Source: Streptomyces sp. cf386 (GTDB taxonomy: Bacteria > Actinomycetota > Actinomycetes > Streptomycetales > Streptomycetaceae). Taken from it: a DNA stretch of 64,000 bases. Of the stretch, positions 7,964 through 15,719 are shown piece by piece. The stretch covers positions 286,987-350,986 of the forward strand of contig NZ_FNHV01000011.1 in the NCBI RefSeq assembly GCF_900103585.1, written 5' to 3'. Under the pieces are notes generated by a model that did no database searches, was not told where the DNA came from, and saw nothing but the letters and a program-made list of their open reading frames with translations. The first letter of the stretch is position 1; every line of letters starts with the position of its first letter. Both the position numbers and the translations under genes were made by a program.

Positions 7964-9210
7964 GGGCGGGTTCCTGTGGGTGTGCGGTCGAGGGTGGCCA
8001 CGAGGGTGCGGGCCGGGTCGAGGAAGCGGGCGGCGGCTTCGGCGATGTGCCGGTCCGTCACGTCGGCGATGGCGTCCGGGTAGCGCGTCAGCCAGTCCAG
8101 GTCCATCCCGCTCGCCGCGAACCCCGCCAGGGCACTCGCCTCCTCCGCCCGGGTGGCGAGGGCGAACCGGGTGAACCCGGCCGCGTACCGGCGTACCCGG
8201 TGCGCCTCCTCCGGGGTGGGACCGGCCTGGGCCAACTCACCCATGGCGGCAGCGACTTCCTCGGCGAGCCGGTCCCCCGTGCCGACGGCACCGACGCAGT
8301 CGACCTCCAGCCAGCAGCCCGCGCCGTTCTGCCTGATCCGGGCGTCCACCGCGTACGCGAGCCCGTGCCGCTCACGCAGCCGCCGGGTCAGCCGGGAGGT
8401 GGCGTGGCCGCCGAGCACGGTCTGGGCGAGGTGCAGCGCGGTGTGGCCGGGGTCAGGGACGGGAACGGCCGGGCCCGCGGTGAGCAGGAGCGCCTGGTCG
8501 GCGGACGGGTCGTGCAGGGCGAGGCGCCCGGGGGTGGGCTCGGGGCGGGGGAACGGCGGCAGCGTGAGCCCGGAGGGGCCGCCGGTCCACTCGGCCAACT
8601 CCTCCCGTACGGCGGCCAGGACGCGGTCCGGGTCCTGGCCGCCGAGGATGAGCAGTACGGCACCGTCCGGGACGACGGCCCGGCGGTGGAAGGCGAGCAG
8701 GTCGACGTCTTCTGCCGTGCCGGTGGGGTGGCCGTCGTCCACCAAGGGGTGCGGGCCGCCGAAGGCATGGCGGAGCTGGGCGCGGCGCAGACGGGTGCGG
8801 GGGCCGGGGATCGCCCGCGGTGCGGGTCCGCTTCGTGACGGCGGCCCGGCCGGGTGGTCGTACGCCGGCCGCAGCAGCAGATCGGCGAGCAGCTCCAGGG
8901 CGCCCGCCAGCCCCTCCGCCAGCACGCTCACCGACAGCACCAGCTGCTCGGCGGTCACCACCGTGCTGAACTCGGCACCGAGACCGGCCGCCCGGTCGGC
9001 GACGGCCCGGCGGTCACGGGTGACGCCAGCGGTGCCGAGCCCGGCCGCGAGCAGCTCCTGCACGGCGGCGAGGGCGGGTTCGGTACGGGCGTACGGCAGG
9101 ACGAGGCGGATCTCGGCGAGGGGCGCGTCCGGGACGGTCACGACGACCGTGTCCAGGCCGTTCGGCAGGACGGTGCGCAGGGTGGGACCGGGGGCGGGTG
9201 ACGCGGTCAT
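7960..9210 (-). CDS. M16-family protein without zinc motif (partner subunit)
   Basis: 416 residues from ATG 9210 (MTASPAPG), which overlaps the preceding stop (ATGA). The M16 (pitrilysin-like) fold is recognisable from NGLDTVVVTVPDAPLAEIRL and the C-terminal TSRLTRRLRERHGLAYAV, the Arg/Tyr segment seen in the non-catalytic half of M16 pairs. No HxxEH metal site is present. The family commonly works as an active/inactive heterodimer, so this should pair with 9377-10618 to remove the lanthipeptide leader. Start and product call are secure; leader cleavage is inferred from context. Confidence 0.85.
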   Translation of the reverse strand: MTASPAPGPTLRTVLPNGLDTVVVTVPDAPLAEIRLVLPYARTEPALAAVQELLAAGLGTAGVTRDRRAVADRAAGLGAEFSTVVTAEQLVLSVSVLAEGLAGALELLADLLLRPAYDHPAGPPSRSGPAPRAIPGPRTRLRRAQLRHAFGGPHPLVDDGHPTGTAEDVDLLAFHRRAVVPDGAVLLILGGQDPDRVLAAVREELAEWTGGPSGLTLPPFPRPEPTPGRLALHDPSADQALLLTAGPAVPVPDPGHTALHLAQTVLGGHATSRLTRRLRERHGLAYAVDARIRQNGAGCWLEVDCVGAVGTGDRLAEEVAAAMGELAQAGPTPEEAHRVRRYAAGFTRFALATRAEEASALAGFAASGMDLDWLTRYPDAIADVTDRHIAEAAARFLDPARTLVATLDRTPTGTRP

Positions 9211-9380
9211 AGGGCGGCTCCCTTCCATGCGGCGACTTCCTCCGGAACGGGGACGGACCTGGGCGCGGCGGGCAGGTCACGAGCGGCGGCGGACACATCG
9301 GCGGCGGTGACGGCGGCCAGGCGGGCCGGGGCGGCGTCGGAGCCCGCACCACCCGCCCAGGCGAAGAAACACGCGGTCAT
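9207..9380 (-). CDS. 57-residue ORF, duplicated tail of the M16 protease gene
   Basis: A small frame fitted exactly between the two M16 genes, with ATGA overlaps at both ends. Residues 19-37 (ARLAAVTAADVSAAARDLP) nearly repeat the C-terminus of the upstream M16 protein (ARLAAVTAADVSAAARDLL), and the following PRSVPVPEE parallels SRSVHVLEG. It therefore looks like the product of a partial tandem duplication that restored an in-frame gene junction. It may be translated, given the coupling, but is too short to be a protease. It may be only a relay that keeps ribosomes moving to the next gene. Confidence 0.6.
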   Translation of the reverse strand: MTACFFAWAGGAGSDAAPARLAAVTAADVSAAARDLPAAPRSVPVPEEVAAWKGAAL

Positions 9381-9492
9381 ACGGCTCCTCCCTCCAAGAC
9401 ATGCACGGACCTGGACGCGCCCAACAGGTCCCGAGCGGCGGCCGACACATCGGCGGCGGTGACGGCGGCCAGGCGGGCCGGGATGGTGTCGG
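9253..9492. repeat. Direct repeat of about 88 bp inside the protease genes
   Basis: Copies at 9253-9340 and 9405-9492, offset by 152 bases. Both contain the same long stretch centred on CATCGGCGGCGGTGACGG and differ at scattered positions. They underlie the duplicated protein tail at 9207-9380. Confidence 0.85.
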
Positions 9493-10618
9493 GGGTCGTG
9501 TCGCCCGCCGGGGTGAAGAGGAGGGTCGCGCGGCCGTGGGTGACCGCGCGGGTGGCGAGTGAGTCGGACTGGCGGTAGCAGGCCGCCCGCAACACGGCCA
9601 CCGCGCGCCTGAGTTCGGGCTCGTCCGGCGGGGTGGCGGCCATGTCGGCGAGCGTGTCCAGCCACGGGTCGAGGGCGTCCTCGGGACCGGCGCCCGGCGC
9701 CCGGCCGAGCAGCACGAGGGCGAGGTCGGGCGCGGCCGAGGCGAGCCACTGGCCCTGGTAGCCGGCGTGCACGCTCGCTCCGTCCCATGCGCCGGTACGG
9801 GCGATCAGTCGGGGAATCCGGCGGCGCAGCACCTCGCAGAGCACGATCTGGGCGAGGTACGGACCGAGGCCCCGTCGGTTCGGGTCGGCCAGGGCGTGGC
9901 CGATCGCGACGCCGTTGCGGGCGTAAGGGAGGGAGGAGGTGGCGCCGGGCGGGTGGCGGCGGGAGGCTTCCCGCTGGGCGGGTGCCTCGGCGGCGGAAGC
10001 GATCTCCGGGGCAGGCGTCGTCCACGCGCCGAACTCTCGCTCCACCAGCTCCCCCACCCGCCCCGCGTCCACGTCCCCGACCACGGACAGCACGACCCGC
10101 TCGGGCCGGTAGTGGCGGTGGAAGAAGGTCTCCGCCTCCGCCACCGTGGCGTCCCGCAGTTCCGCCGTCGTGCCGTAGGCGTCCCGGGCACCGGGGTGGA
10201 GCGCGGCGAGGACGGTGTCCCACAGGCGGTTCCCGGCGTCGGCGGCGCGGATCTCCTCGCCGATGACGGCCGCCTCGGAGCGTACGGTCGCGGTGGACGG
10301 CCCGAAGCGGAGCAGCCGTCGGGCCTCCAGGGCGAGGACGTCGGGCAGCGCGTCGGCGGGGACGACGGTGTGGAAGACCGTGTGGTCGCGGTGGGTCTCG
10401 GCGTTGCACATGCCGCCCGCCTCCTGGACGAGGGCCACGAATCCGTCGGCATCGTCGTCGCGCGGGAACATCAGGTGCTCCACGAGGTGCGCCATCCCGT
10501 GCCGCCCCGCCGGGTCGTCGTCGCCGCCCGCGCGCACGGTCAGCGCCACGGCCACGAGCCCGCGTCCGGGCAGCTCCTCGGTGATCAGCCGCACCCCCGT
10601 CTCCGGCCGCAGGCTCAC
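9377..10618 (-). CDS. M16 zinc metalloprotease, probable leader peptidase
   Basis: 413 residues from GTG 10618, which overlaps the methyltransferase stop (GTGA). The inverted zinc motif HLVEH is at residues 44-48, with Glu121/Glu122 (IGEEIRAADAG) as third-ligand candidates about 74 residues on, as in the M16 family. So this is the catalytic member of the pair. M16 pairs occur in lexapeptide-type clusters and probably cut the precursor between leader and core. Expected to be cytoplasmic; no signal peptide is visible. Confidence 0.9.
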   Translation of the reverse strand: MSLRPETGVRLITEELPGRGLVAVALTVRAGGDDDPAGRHGMAHLVEHLMFPRDDDADGFVALVQEAGGMCNAETHRDHTVFHTVVPADALPDVLALEARRLLRFGPSTATVRSEAAVIGEEIRAADAGNRLWDTVLAALHPGARDAYGTTAELRDATVAEAETFFHRHYRPERVVLSVVGDVDAGRVGELVEREFGAWTTPAPEIASAAEAPAQREASRRHPPGATSSLPYARNGVAIGHALADPNRRGLGPYLAQIVLCEVLRRRIPRLIARTGAWDGASVHAGYQGQWLASAAPDLALVLLGRAPGAGPEDALDPWLDTLADMAATPPDEPELRRAVAVLRAACYRQSDSLATRAVTHGRATLLFTPAGDTTPDTIPARLAAVTAADVSAAARDLLGASRSVHVLEGGAV

Positions 10619-11418
10619 GGCAGCGGCCGGTACACGGACACGCACATCTTGCGGCTGTCGCCCCCGTCGAAGGGCTGCTCACGCCAGCCGGAGTAGCGGG
10701 CGGACAGCTCCAGGCGGGCGATCCCGGCGAGCAGGTCCAGCTCGCTCGGCCACAGGTAACGCATCACCGTGGTCGCCGACTTGGGCGGCTCACCGTCGAG
10801 GAAGAGGGTGTTGTGCACCATCATGTTCTGCGAGGCGGGCAGCACCCCGATGGACTCGATCATGGCTCCGCGCCCGGCGACGGGATAGGTGCTGATCTCG
10901 TTCTTCTTCTGGACGTGGTAGTCGCTGGGGTCGAACGTCTCGATCACGACGCATCCGTCCGGCGCGGTGTGCCGGGCCACGGCATGTATGAGGGCGATCT
11001 GCTCGTCCGGGGTGACCGCGCAGCACAGCGAGTTGAAGGGCGCGAGGACGACGTCGAAGGTACGGCCCAGGTCGAGCGCGGCGAAGTCGGCGTGCACGGG
11101 GGTGATCCGACCCTCGGGGTCCTTCTCGGCGAGCCGGGCGAGCATGCCCTCGGAGGAGTCGACGCCGTGTACCCGGAAACCCTTGTCGGCCAGCGGCAGC
11201 GCGACCCGGCCGGTGCCGACGCCGAGTTCGAGGACGCATCCGCCGGGTGCGGTGAGCGTGAGGAGGAAGTCGGCGATGTCCTCCAGGTCCGGGGTGGAGG
11301 GGTAGATCTCGTCGTACACCTCGGCGATCGCGTCGCTGTAGGCGGTGGTCAGGGCGGTGCCGAGCCCGCCGGCCTCGGGGAGCGCGGAGGCTTCGGTGGT
11401 CGTGGTGCTGGTGGTCAT
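10615..11418 (-). CDS. Class I SAM-dependent methyltransferase, LxmM-like
   Basis: 267 residues with the SAM-binding motif VLELGVGTGRVALPLA at about 62-77, an acidic post-I region (GVDSSEGMLARL) and VVLAPFNSL. Starts at ATG 11418 in an ATGA overlap with the HopA1-like gene. Class V lanthipeptides such as lexapeptide and cacaoidin carry an N,N-dimethylated N-terminus, so the likely substrate is the free amine exposed after leader removal. Side-chain or other methylation cannot be excluded from sequence. Confidence 0.88.
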   Translation of the reverse strand: MTTSTTTTEASALPEAGGLGTALTTAYSDAIAEVYDEIYPSTPDLEDIADFLLTLTAPGGCVLELGVGTGRVALPLADKGFRVHGVDSSEGMLARLAEKDPEGRITPVHADFAALDLGRTFDVVLAPFNSLCCAVTPDEQIALIHAVARHTAPDGCVVIETFDPSDYHVQKKNEISTYPVAGRGAMIESIGVLPASQNMMVHNTLFLDGEPPKSATTVMRYLWPSELDLLAGIARLELSARYSGWREQPFDGGDSRKMCVSVYRPLP

Positions 11419-12485
11419 CGTCCGTCTCCCGAGCGGGTGTCGAGGTTGTTCTGGGGATGCAGCGGGTCGATTCCCGCCTCGCGGAAGGCCCGTACGACGT
11501 ACTCCTCACGCGTACCGCCCTCGGAGCCGTTGGCCAGGGCGTGCGCGATCAGCCCGGAGGCGAGGGCGAAGGCGCGGTGCTGGCCGAAGCTCATGCCGCT
11601 CTGGCCGGGGCGCGGATCCTCGGGATCCCAGGCGGCGGCGACACCGGGAACCGGCTCCTCGGTGAAGACCGAGGTGTCGGCGCCGGTCAGGGTGGCCGCG
11701 TGCGGAGCCACGGCGTCCGCGACCGCGCGCTCGCCGGGCCGGTGGTCGCCGTGCAGATAGACGACCACGGAATCGCGGCGCGGGAAGTCCTGCGGATCGG
11801 AGAGCACCTTCGCGTGATACCGGGCTCCGACGGCCTCCAGCGCGTCGAGTGCCAGGCCCCACAGCACGACCGCCGCGTCCGCGTCCCGCGCGTGCAGGAA
11901 GAGACGGCGTACGGGTCCGGCGGGCCGGGGCAGCGGGCGCGACCCCATGACGTAGAAGAACCCGGGGGACAGCGCGGGCCGTGCGGCGTCCAGCGCGAGT
12001 TCGACGTACTCGCCCGGCGCGGGCGGCGTGGCCGGGCTCAGCAGCCGGTCGGCCGGCACGCGCGCGGTGACCTCCGGAAGACGTACGACGAGCTGGTCGC
12101 CGTCCGGCCGCCGCAGCACCTCGACGAGGCGGCCCCGGGTGGGCGTGCTGCGATGCGGCACGGCAGCCGCGAGCCGACGCTCCAGCTCGGGGTCGCGCAG
12201 GGTGCGCCGGGGCGGCGGACCGTCCGGGAGGGCACCGCCCTGATGGCGGCCCGCGTGGAGCTCCTCGTACAGCGCGTTGGTGAGCCGGCCCCGCAGATCG
12301 CGCGGGCTGTCGGCGGTCACCGTACGCCCGGCGACGGCGGCCTCACGGGCACCCGGCACGACGCTGACGTCGGTGAGCGCGGCGGCCAGCCGTGGGGCGA
12401 GACCCCGGTGCCGGGCGACGGGGGAAGCGGCAGGCACCGGGGGGTCCAGGGGGGTGACGGGAGTGAGGGGGGCGGCGAGGGTCAT
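11415..12485 (-). CDS. HopA1-family lanthipeptide lyase subunit (LanY-like)
   Basis: 356 residues from ATG 12485 (MTLAAPLTPV), overlapping the kinase stop (ATGA). The frame continues upstream but only as shadow of the kinase gene. The central region LSPGFFYVMGSRPLPR, then RLFLHARDADAAVVLWG and GARYHAKVLSDPQDFPRRD, is the HopA1 effector-like domain found in class V lanthipeptide and thioamitide clusters. HopA1-type proteins there are thought to eliminate phosphate from phospho-Ser/Thr to give dehydroamino acids. The C-terminus FGQHRAFALASGLIAHAL fits the family. Expected to act in a complex with the kinase and LanX-like proteins. Confidence 0.85.
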   Translation of the reverse strand: MTLAAPLTPVTPLDPPVPAASPVARHRGLAPRLAAALTDVSVVPGAREAAVAGRTVTADSPRDLRGRLTNALYEELHAGRHQGGALPDGPPPRRTLRDPELERRLAAAVPHRSTPTRGRLVEVLRRPDGDQLVVRLPEVTARVPADRLLSPATPPAPGEYVELALDAARPALSPGFFYVMGSRPLPRPAGPVRRLFLHARDADAAVVLWGLALDALEAVGARYHAKVLSDPQDFPRRDSVVVYLHGDHRPGERAVADAVAPHAATLTGADTSVFTEEPVPGVAAAWDPEDPRPGQSGMSFGQHRAFALASGLIAHALANGSEGGTREEYVVRAFREAGIDPLHPQNNLDTRSGDGR

Positions 12486-13723
12486 CGGGGGCTGCTCCCG
12501 TTCGAGAGGGGGTGGTCCGGGAGGGGAGGGCCCGGGAGGACGGGGGCCGAGACGACAGTTCCCGGCAAGGTCAGGCCCAGCGTGCGCGCCGCAGTCGCCG
12601 GGTCGAGCAGAACCGTCCGGCCGATGCCGGCCGCGGCCCGTGCGACCGGGTTGAGCGTGGCGTGCGACTCGGCCGTGGCGATGAGGCGGTCGTACATGTG
12701 CCACCCGGCGTACGCGGCGGCCCGCTCGGGCAGCCCGGCGTCGGGTGTACGGCTCTCCAGGTAGCCCTGCCAGAAGGCGCCGATCCTGGGCAGATGGCGG
12801 CGCAGGCTCGCCGAGCCGCGCGTGACGATCTCCTCGTGCGTCAGCCCGAACCCGGCGGCGGGCTCCGGCTGCCCGGTGCCCTCGCCCGTCGGCGCGAACA
12901 CGGAGTACGCGGCGTGGAAGAGCCACTCCCCGGCGAACGCGCCCACGTCCCGCGCGGGATCGGCGAGCCGGAACTCCTCCCAGTCGCACAGGTAGAGGTC
13001 CCCGGTGCCTTCCTCCGCCCGGATGAACTGGTCGAAGCGCAGATCGCAGTGCGTGGGCGCGTGCGGCACGGTCTTCTCCAGGTCCCGCAACCGGTGCAGG
13101 GCCGCGACCACCTCGGTGTCGTCCTGGACCAGCTGCCAGGCGGCGATCTGCGCCATGCTCCGCTCCTGGACGGCACTCCACGGCAGCGCCTTCAACCAGG
13201 CGAGCGGCGGCAGCGGAGCCTCACCGGTGTCCACGTCCTCGGCGGGGCCCAGCCCGTGCAGAGCGCCCACCGCACGGCCTGCCTCGCGGCACAGCTCGTC
13301 GTCGAACTCCCCGTCCAGCGCCAGCTCGGCGCCCGAGCGGGCCCCCGGCACCAGGCGGTGCACCGTCACCCCGGCCGCACGGTCCGCGCCGATCAGCGCG
13401 GGCGAGCGCAGGGGCGAGGCCGACGGCGGCCGACGGGCCGCCAACTCCTCGAAGCTCAGGGCGCGTTCGAGTTCGGGGCAGCCGCCGTCCGGCAGCAGGG
13501 CGACCGTCTTGACGAAGACCTGCTCGCCGGTGGTGGTCGGCCCCGCCCAGTTGTCGTTGCGCCCGCCGAACGCGGTGACCGCCTCCGCGTCGAGAGGGCC
13601 CAGCCCGATCCGCTCCAGCAGTGCGTTCACGGCGGGCACGGTCGCCAGCTCGGTGGGCCGGTAGCGCTGCCGCGTACGCGGCTGTTCGGTCGTGGTGGTG
13701 GACACGGTGGTCAGGGTGGTCAT
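12482..13723 (-). CDS. APH-like kinase of the lanthionine synthetase (LanK-like)
   Basis: 413 residues. The aminoglycoside-phosphotransferase fold is shown by a catalytic loop of Brenner type, THCDLRFDQFI, and the metal-binding segment LCDWEEFRLADPARD. Both key Asp residues are present, so it should be an active kinase. In class V clusters this subunit phosphorylates Ser/Thr of the precursor before elimination by the HopA1-like lyase. The operon position between the LanX- and LanY-like genes, with 4-base overlaps on both sides, supports this. Antibiotic modification is the main alternative for an APH protein but does not fit the context. Confidence 0.85.
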   Translation of the reverse strand: MTTLTTVSTTTTEQPRTRQRYRPTELATVPAVNALLERIGLGPLDAEAVTAFGGRNDNWAGPTTTGEQVFVKTVALLPDGGCPELERALSFEELAARRPPSASPLRSPALIGADRAAGVTVHRLVPGARSGAELALDGEFDDELCREAGRAVGALHGLGPAEDVDTGEAPLPPLAWLKALPWSAVQERSMAQIAAWQLVQDDTEVVAALHRLRDLEKTVPHAPTHCDLRFDQFIRAEEGTGDLYLCDWEEFRLADPARDVGAFAGEWLFHAAYSVFAPTGEGTGQPEPAAGFGLTHEEIVTRGSASLRRHLPRIGAFWQGYLESRTPDAGLPERAAAYAGWHMYDRLIATAESHATLNPVARAAAGIGRTVLLDPATAARTLGLTLPGTVVSAPVLPGPPLPDHPLSNGSSPR

Positions 13724-14634
13724 GGTGTGGCTCCCCCGGGGACCGCGCGGCGGCCCTCCTCGTCGATCAGGTCAGCGATGAAGGCGGTGTAGTCGGTGAG
13801 TTCGTCGCTCCAGTCGCAGTACGCGGCGAAGTCCCGCATGTGCGCGACGATCCGCAGCACGGCGGCCCGGGCCGCCCACTCCCGGTCCGCGCCCGCCCCG
13901 TACGCGTCGAGCAGCACGCCCGGCAGATCCGGCCCCGGGTCGTCCCCGAACACCGGGACGGCCCAGGCGAGTTCGGCCAGGTCGCCCAGCAGCCAGCCCA
14001 GGTCCAGCTCGGGCCGGCCGGCCCCCAGGTCCTCCCCGGTGAGCAGCGCCACCGGACCCCGGTGCAGGGGCGGGATCAGCGCGCCGAGGGAGGCGAAGCC
14101 GTGGACGAGGGCCGGGCCCGGGTCGCCGGGGGCCGTCAGCTCGGCGTACCAGGCACGGAGCAGGTCGAGACGCGCGGGCCCCCAGACACGTACCGCGTGC
14201 TCACGCAGGCGTCGTACGGCAGGAGGGGCCGCGTCGCAGCCGTCGACGAACGACCGCAGTCGTACGAGCGCGGGCGGAACGTCCGCCGTGGGCGCGGGAG
14301 TCGTGTGCAGCTCCCGCAGCGCCGCACCCGTCGCGGCCAGCGTGTGCGCGACCAGCCGCCGTGCCTGCGGCCGTGGATCACGCAGCCAGGCGGCGGCCGA
14401 GTACGGCCCGTCGGCGAGGTACGCGAGCCCGTGGCCCGAGGGGCGGGGGACGACCAGTCGAGCGCCAAAGGTGTGGTGGGGAACGTACGACACGAAGGGC
14501 ACCGCCGGCGGGTCCGACCGCCGCGCTCCCGGCCCCTGCCACCACTCGTAACGCCCGTCGGCCGTGGGCGTGACGCGGGTGACCTGGAGCCCGGTGCCGA
14601 ACTCCGCGACCGGCTGTGCGGTGGCCGCCGTCAC
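13720..14634 (-). CDS. Degenerate APH-like lanthionine synthetase subunit (LanX-like)
   Basis: 304 residues from GTG 14634, with GGAGGAGGA directly upstream and a GTGA overlap with the decarboxylase gene. The order of segments is kinase-like, but the catalytic loop reads VHGFASLGALIP instead of H-x-D-x(4)-N, so the catalytic Asp is missing, and the metal segment is ELDLGWLLGDLAEL. It is therefore probably not a kinase. Class V clusters have a third synthetase component (LanX), suspected to be the cyclase or a scaffold. I assign it by position and fold resemblance. Confidence 0.75.
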   Translation of the reverse strand: MTAATAQPVAEFGTGLQVTRVTPTADGRYEWWQGPGARRSDPPAVPFVSYVPHHTFGARLVVPRPSGHGLAYLADGPYSAAAWLRDPRPQARRLVAHTLAATGAALRELHTTPAPTADVPPALVRLRSFVDGCDAAPPAVRRLREHAVRVWGPARLDLLRAWYAELTAPGDPGPALVHGFASLGALIPPLHRGPVALLTGEDLGAGRPELDLGWLLGDLAELAWAVPVFGDDPGPDLPGVLLDAYGAGADREWAARAAVLRIVAHMRDFAAYCDWSDELTDYTAFIADLIDEEGRRAVPGGATP

Positions 14635-15239
14635 TCCTCCTCCCCCCGCCGCGCCCTCGCGTACGCGCCCACGCACAGCCCCATCAACTCCGAGAGCGGG
14701 GCCGCGCCACCGTCCTCCCGTTCGCCGGTGCTCGCGCTGACCGCGGGCACGGTCGGTGCGACGACGACGCCGGGGCGGGCCCGCAGCGTGTCCAGGTGGC
14801 CCCGCAGTACAGGGCTCAGCTGGGCGCCGGGCGGCAGCGAGGGGGCCACGCCGACCAGGGCGGTCGTGGACTGGAGGGCACAGAGCAGCGGGGTGTCGGT
14901 GAGACCGAGCGCGTACCGGCTCAGGAAGTGCATCGTCGCCGGGTGGACGAGGACGAGATCGGGCCAGCCGGCCAGTTCCACATGGGGGGCGGTGCCGGGA
15001 TCCGCCTCGTTCCAGTCGTCGGTGAAGACTTCCCTTCCACTGAGCACGGATATCGCCTCCGCCGAAACGAATCGACGGGCGGCGCGGGTCAGCACGACCC
15101 TTTTCTCCATCTCCGGAAAGGTGTTGTTCAGCCAGTTGGTCCAGAAGGGAAGAAATGCCACGCTGAGCGCTCCGGTGCCCACAAGGAGCACTCGCCGGAA
15201 TCCGGGATCCGCGACACCGGTGGGGTCCGGGATCTCCAT
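14631..15239 (-). CDS. HFCD flavoprotein, peptidyl-cysteine decarboxylase (LanD-like)
   Basis: 202 residues from ATG 15239, preceded by a strong AGGAGG five bases away. FMN-binding HFCD features: an N-terminal Rossmann strand (RRVLLVGTGALSVAFLP), LVLVHPATMHFLSRYALG in place of the EpiD PASANT segment, and a C-terminal LSPVLRGHLDTLRARPG. Enzymes of this family oxidatively decarboxylate the C-terminal Cys of a precursor to an enethiol, which then adds to a dehydro residue to form S-aminovinyl-(methyl)cysteine. The precursor gene next door encodes a C-terminal Cys, exactly as required. Confidence 0.9.
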   Translation of the reverse strand: MEIPDPTGVADPGFRRVLLVGTGALSVAFLPFWTNWLNNTFPEMEKRVVLTRAARRFVSAEAISVLSGREVFTDDWNEADPGTAPHVELAGWPDLVLVHPATMHFLSRYALGLTDTPLLCALQSTTALVGVAPSLPPGAQLSPVLRGHLDTLRARPGVVVAPTVPAVSASTGEREDGGAAPLSELMGLCVGAYARARRGEEE

Positions 15240-15273
15240 GACCGTCCTCCTGGGGTATGTGGTTCGGTTTGCC

Positions 15274-15315
15274 CGGGGAGGGGCCGGCGGCCTGGCCGGC
15301 ACCGGCCCCTCCCCG
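15274..15315 (-). terminator. Attenuator hairpin between precursor and enzyme genes
   Basis: A perfect 14-bp stem (15274-15287 with 15302-15315) and a 14-base loop lie 24 bases beyond the precursor stop, in the 100-base gap before the decarboxylase. RiPP operons often use such partial terminators to keep precursor mRNA in excess over enzyme mRNA. No U-tract is visible. Confidence 0.7.
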
Positions 15316-15339
15316 CGGGTCACTGCTCGGGGTGTCCCG

Positions 15340-15558
15340 TCAGCACTTGTTCTCGATGGTCTTGGCGGTCAGCGAACCGATGGCCGCGGCGCACTGCTGC
15401 GAGGAGCGGGCCGTGATGATGGTCGCGCGGATCGCCCACGGGATGGTCGGGCTGAACGCGGGCGCGGCGTCCTTGCCGTCGTACAGGCCCAGCTCCTCGG
15501 CGGAGGTGTAGGCGGTGTAGCCCTCGAACAGGTCCTTCTCGTTCTGCGTCGACTGCAT
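15340..15558 (-). CDS. Class V lanthipeptide precursor (LanA-like)
   Basis: 72 residues from ATG 15558 with GGGAGAG upstream. The N-terminal part is acidic and leader-like (EKDLFEGYTAYTSAEELGLY). The C-terminal half is poor in acidic residues and rich in Ser/Thr/Ala/Ile, ending ...LTAKTIENKC. Only two Cys exist: Cys56 in RSSQQC and the terminal Cys72. Thr67 is five residues before Cys72, the same spacing as the Ser-Cys pair that makes the AviCys ring in thioviridamide, so an AviMeCys ring Thr67-Cys72 is likely. A (methyl)lanthionine from Ser52 or Ser53 to Cys56 is the other possible ring. Leader cleavage site unknown; AAPAF near residue 33 is a candidate. Confidence 0.85.
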   Translation of the reverse strand: MQSTQNEKDLFEGYTAYTSAEELGLYDGKDAAPAFSPTIPWAIRATIITARSSQQCAAAIGSLTAKTIENKC

Positions 15559-15719
15559 GAGTCTCTCCCTTGGTGTCGCGAGCCCTTGGAAGCTCGCGGA
15601 ATGAATTCAGAGGCGTATTACGGCCGTTCGCCTTTCGGCTGCGGCCCGCCGCTGCTGTCCGCTGTGGACATGAGAAATATGGCTCAGCCGAAAAGCCGCC
15701 CGCTATTGTCAGTTACGGC

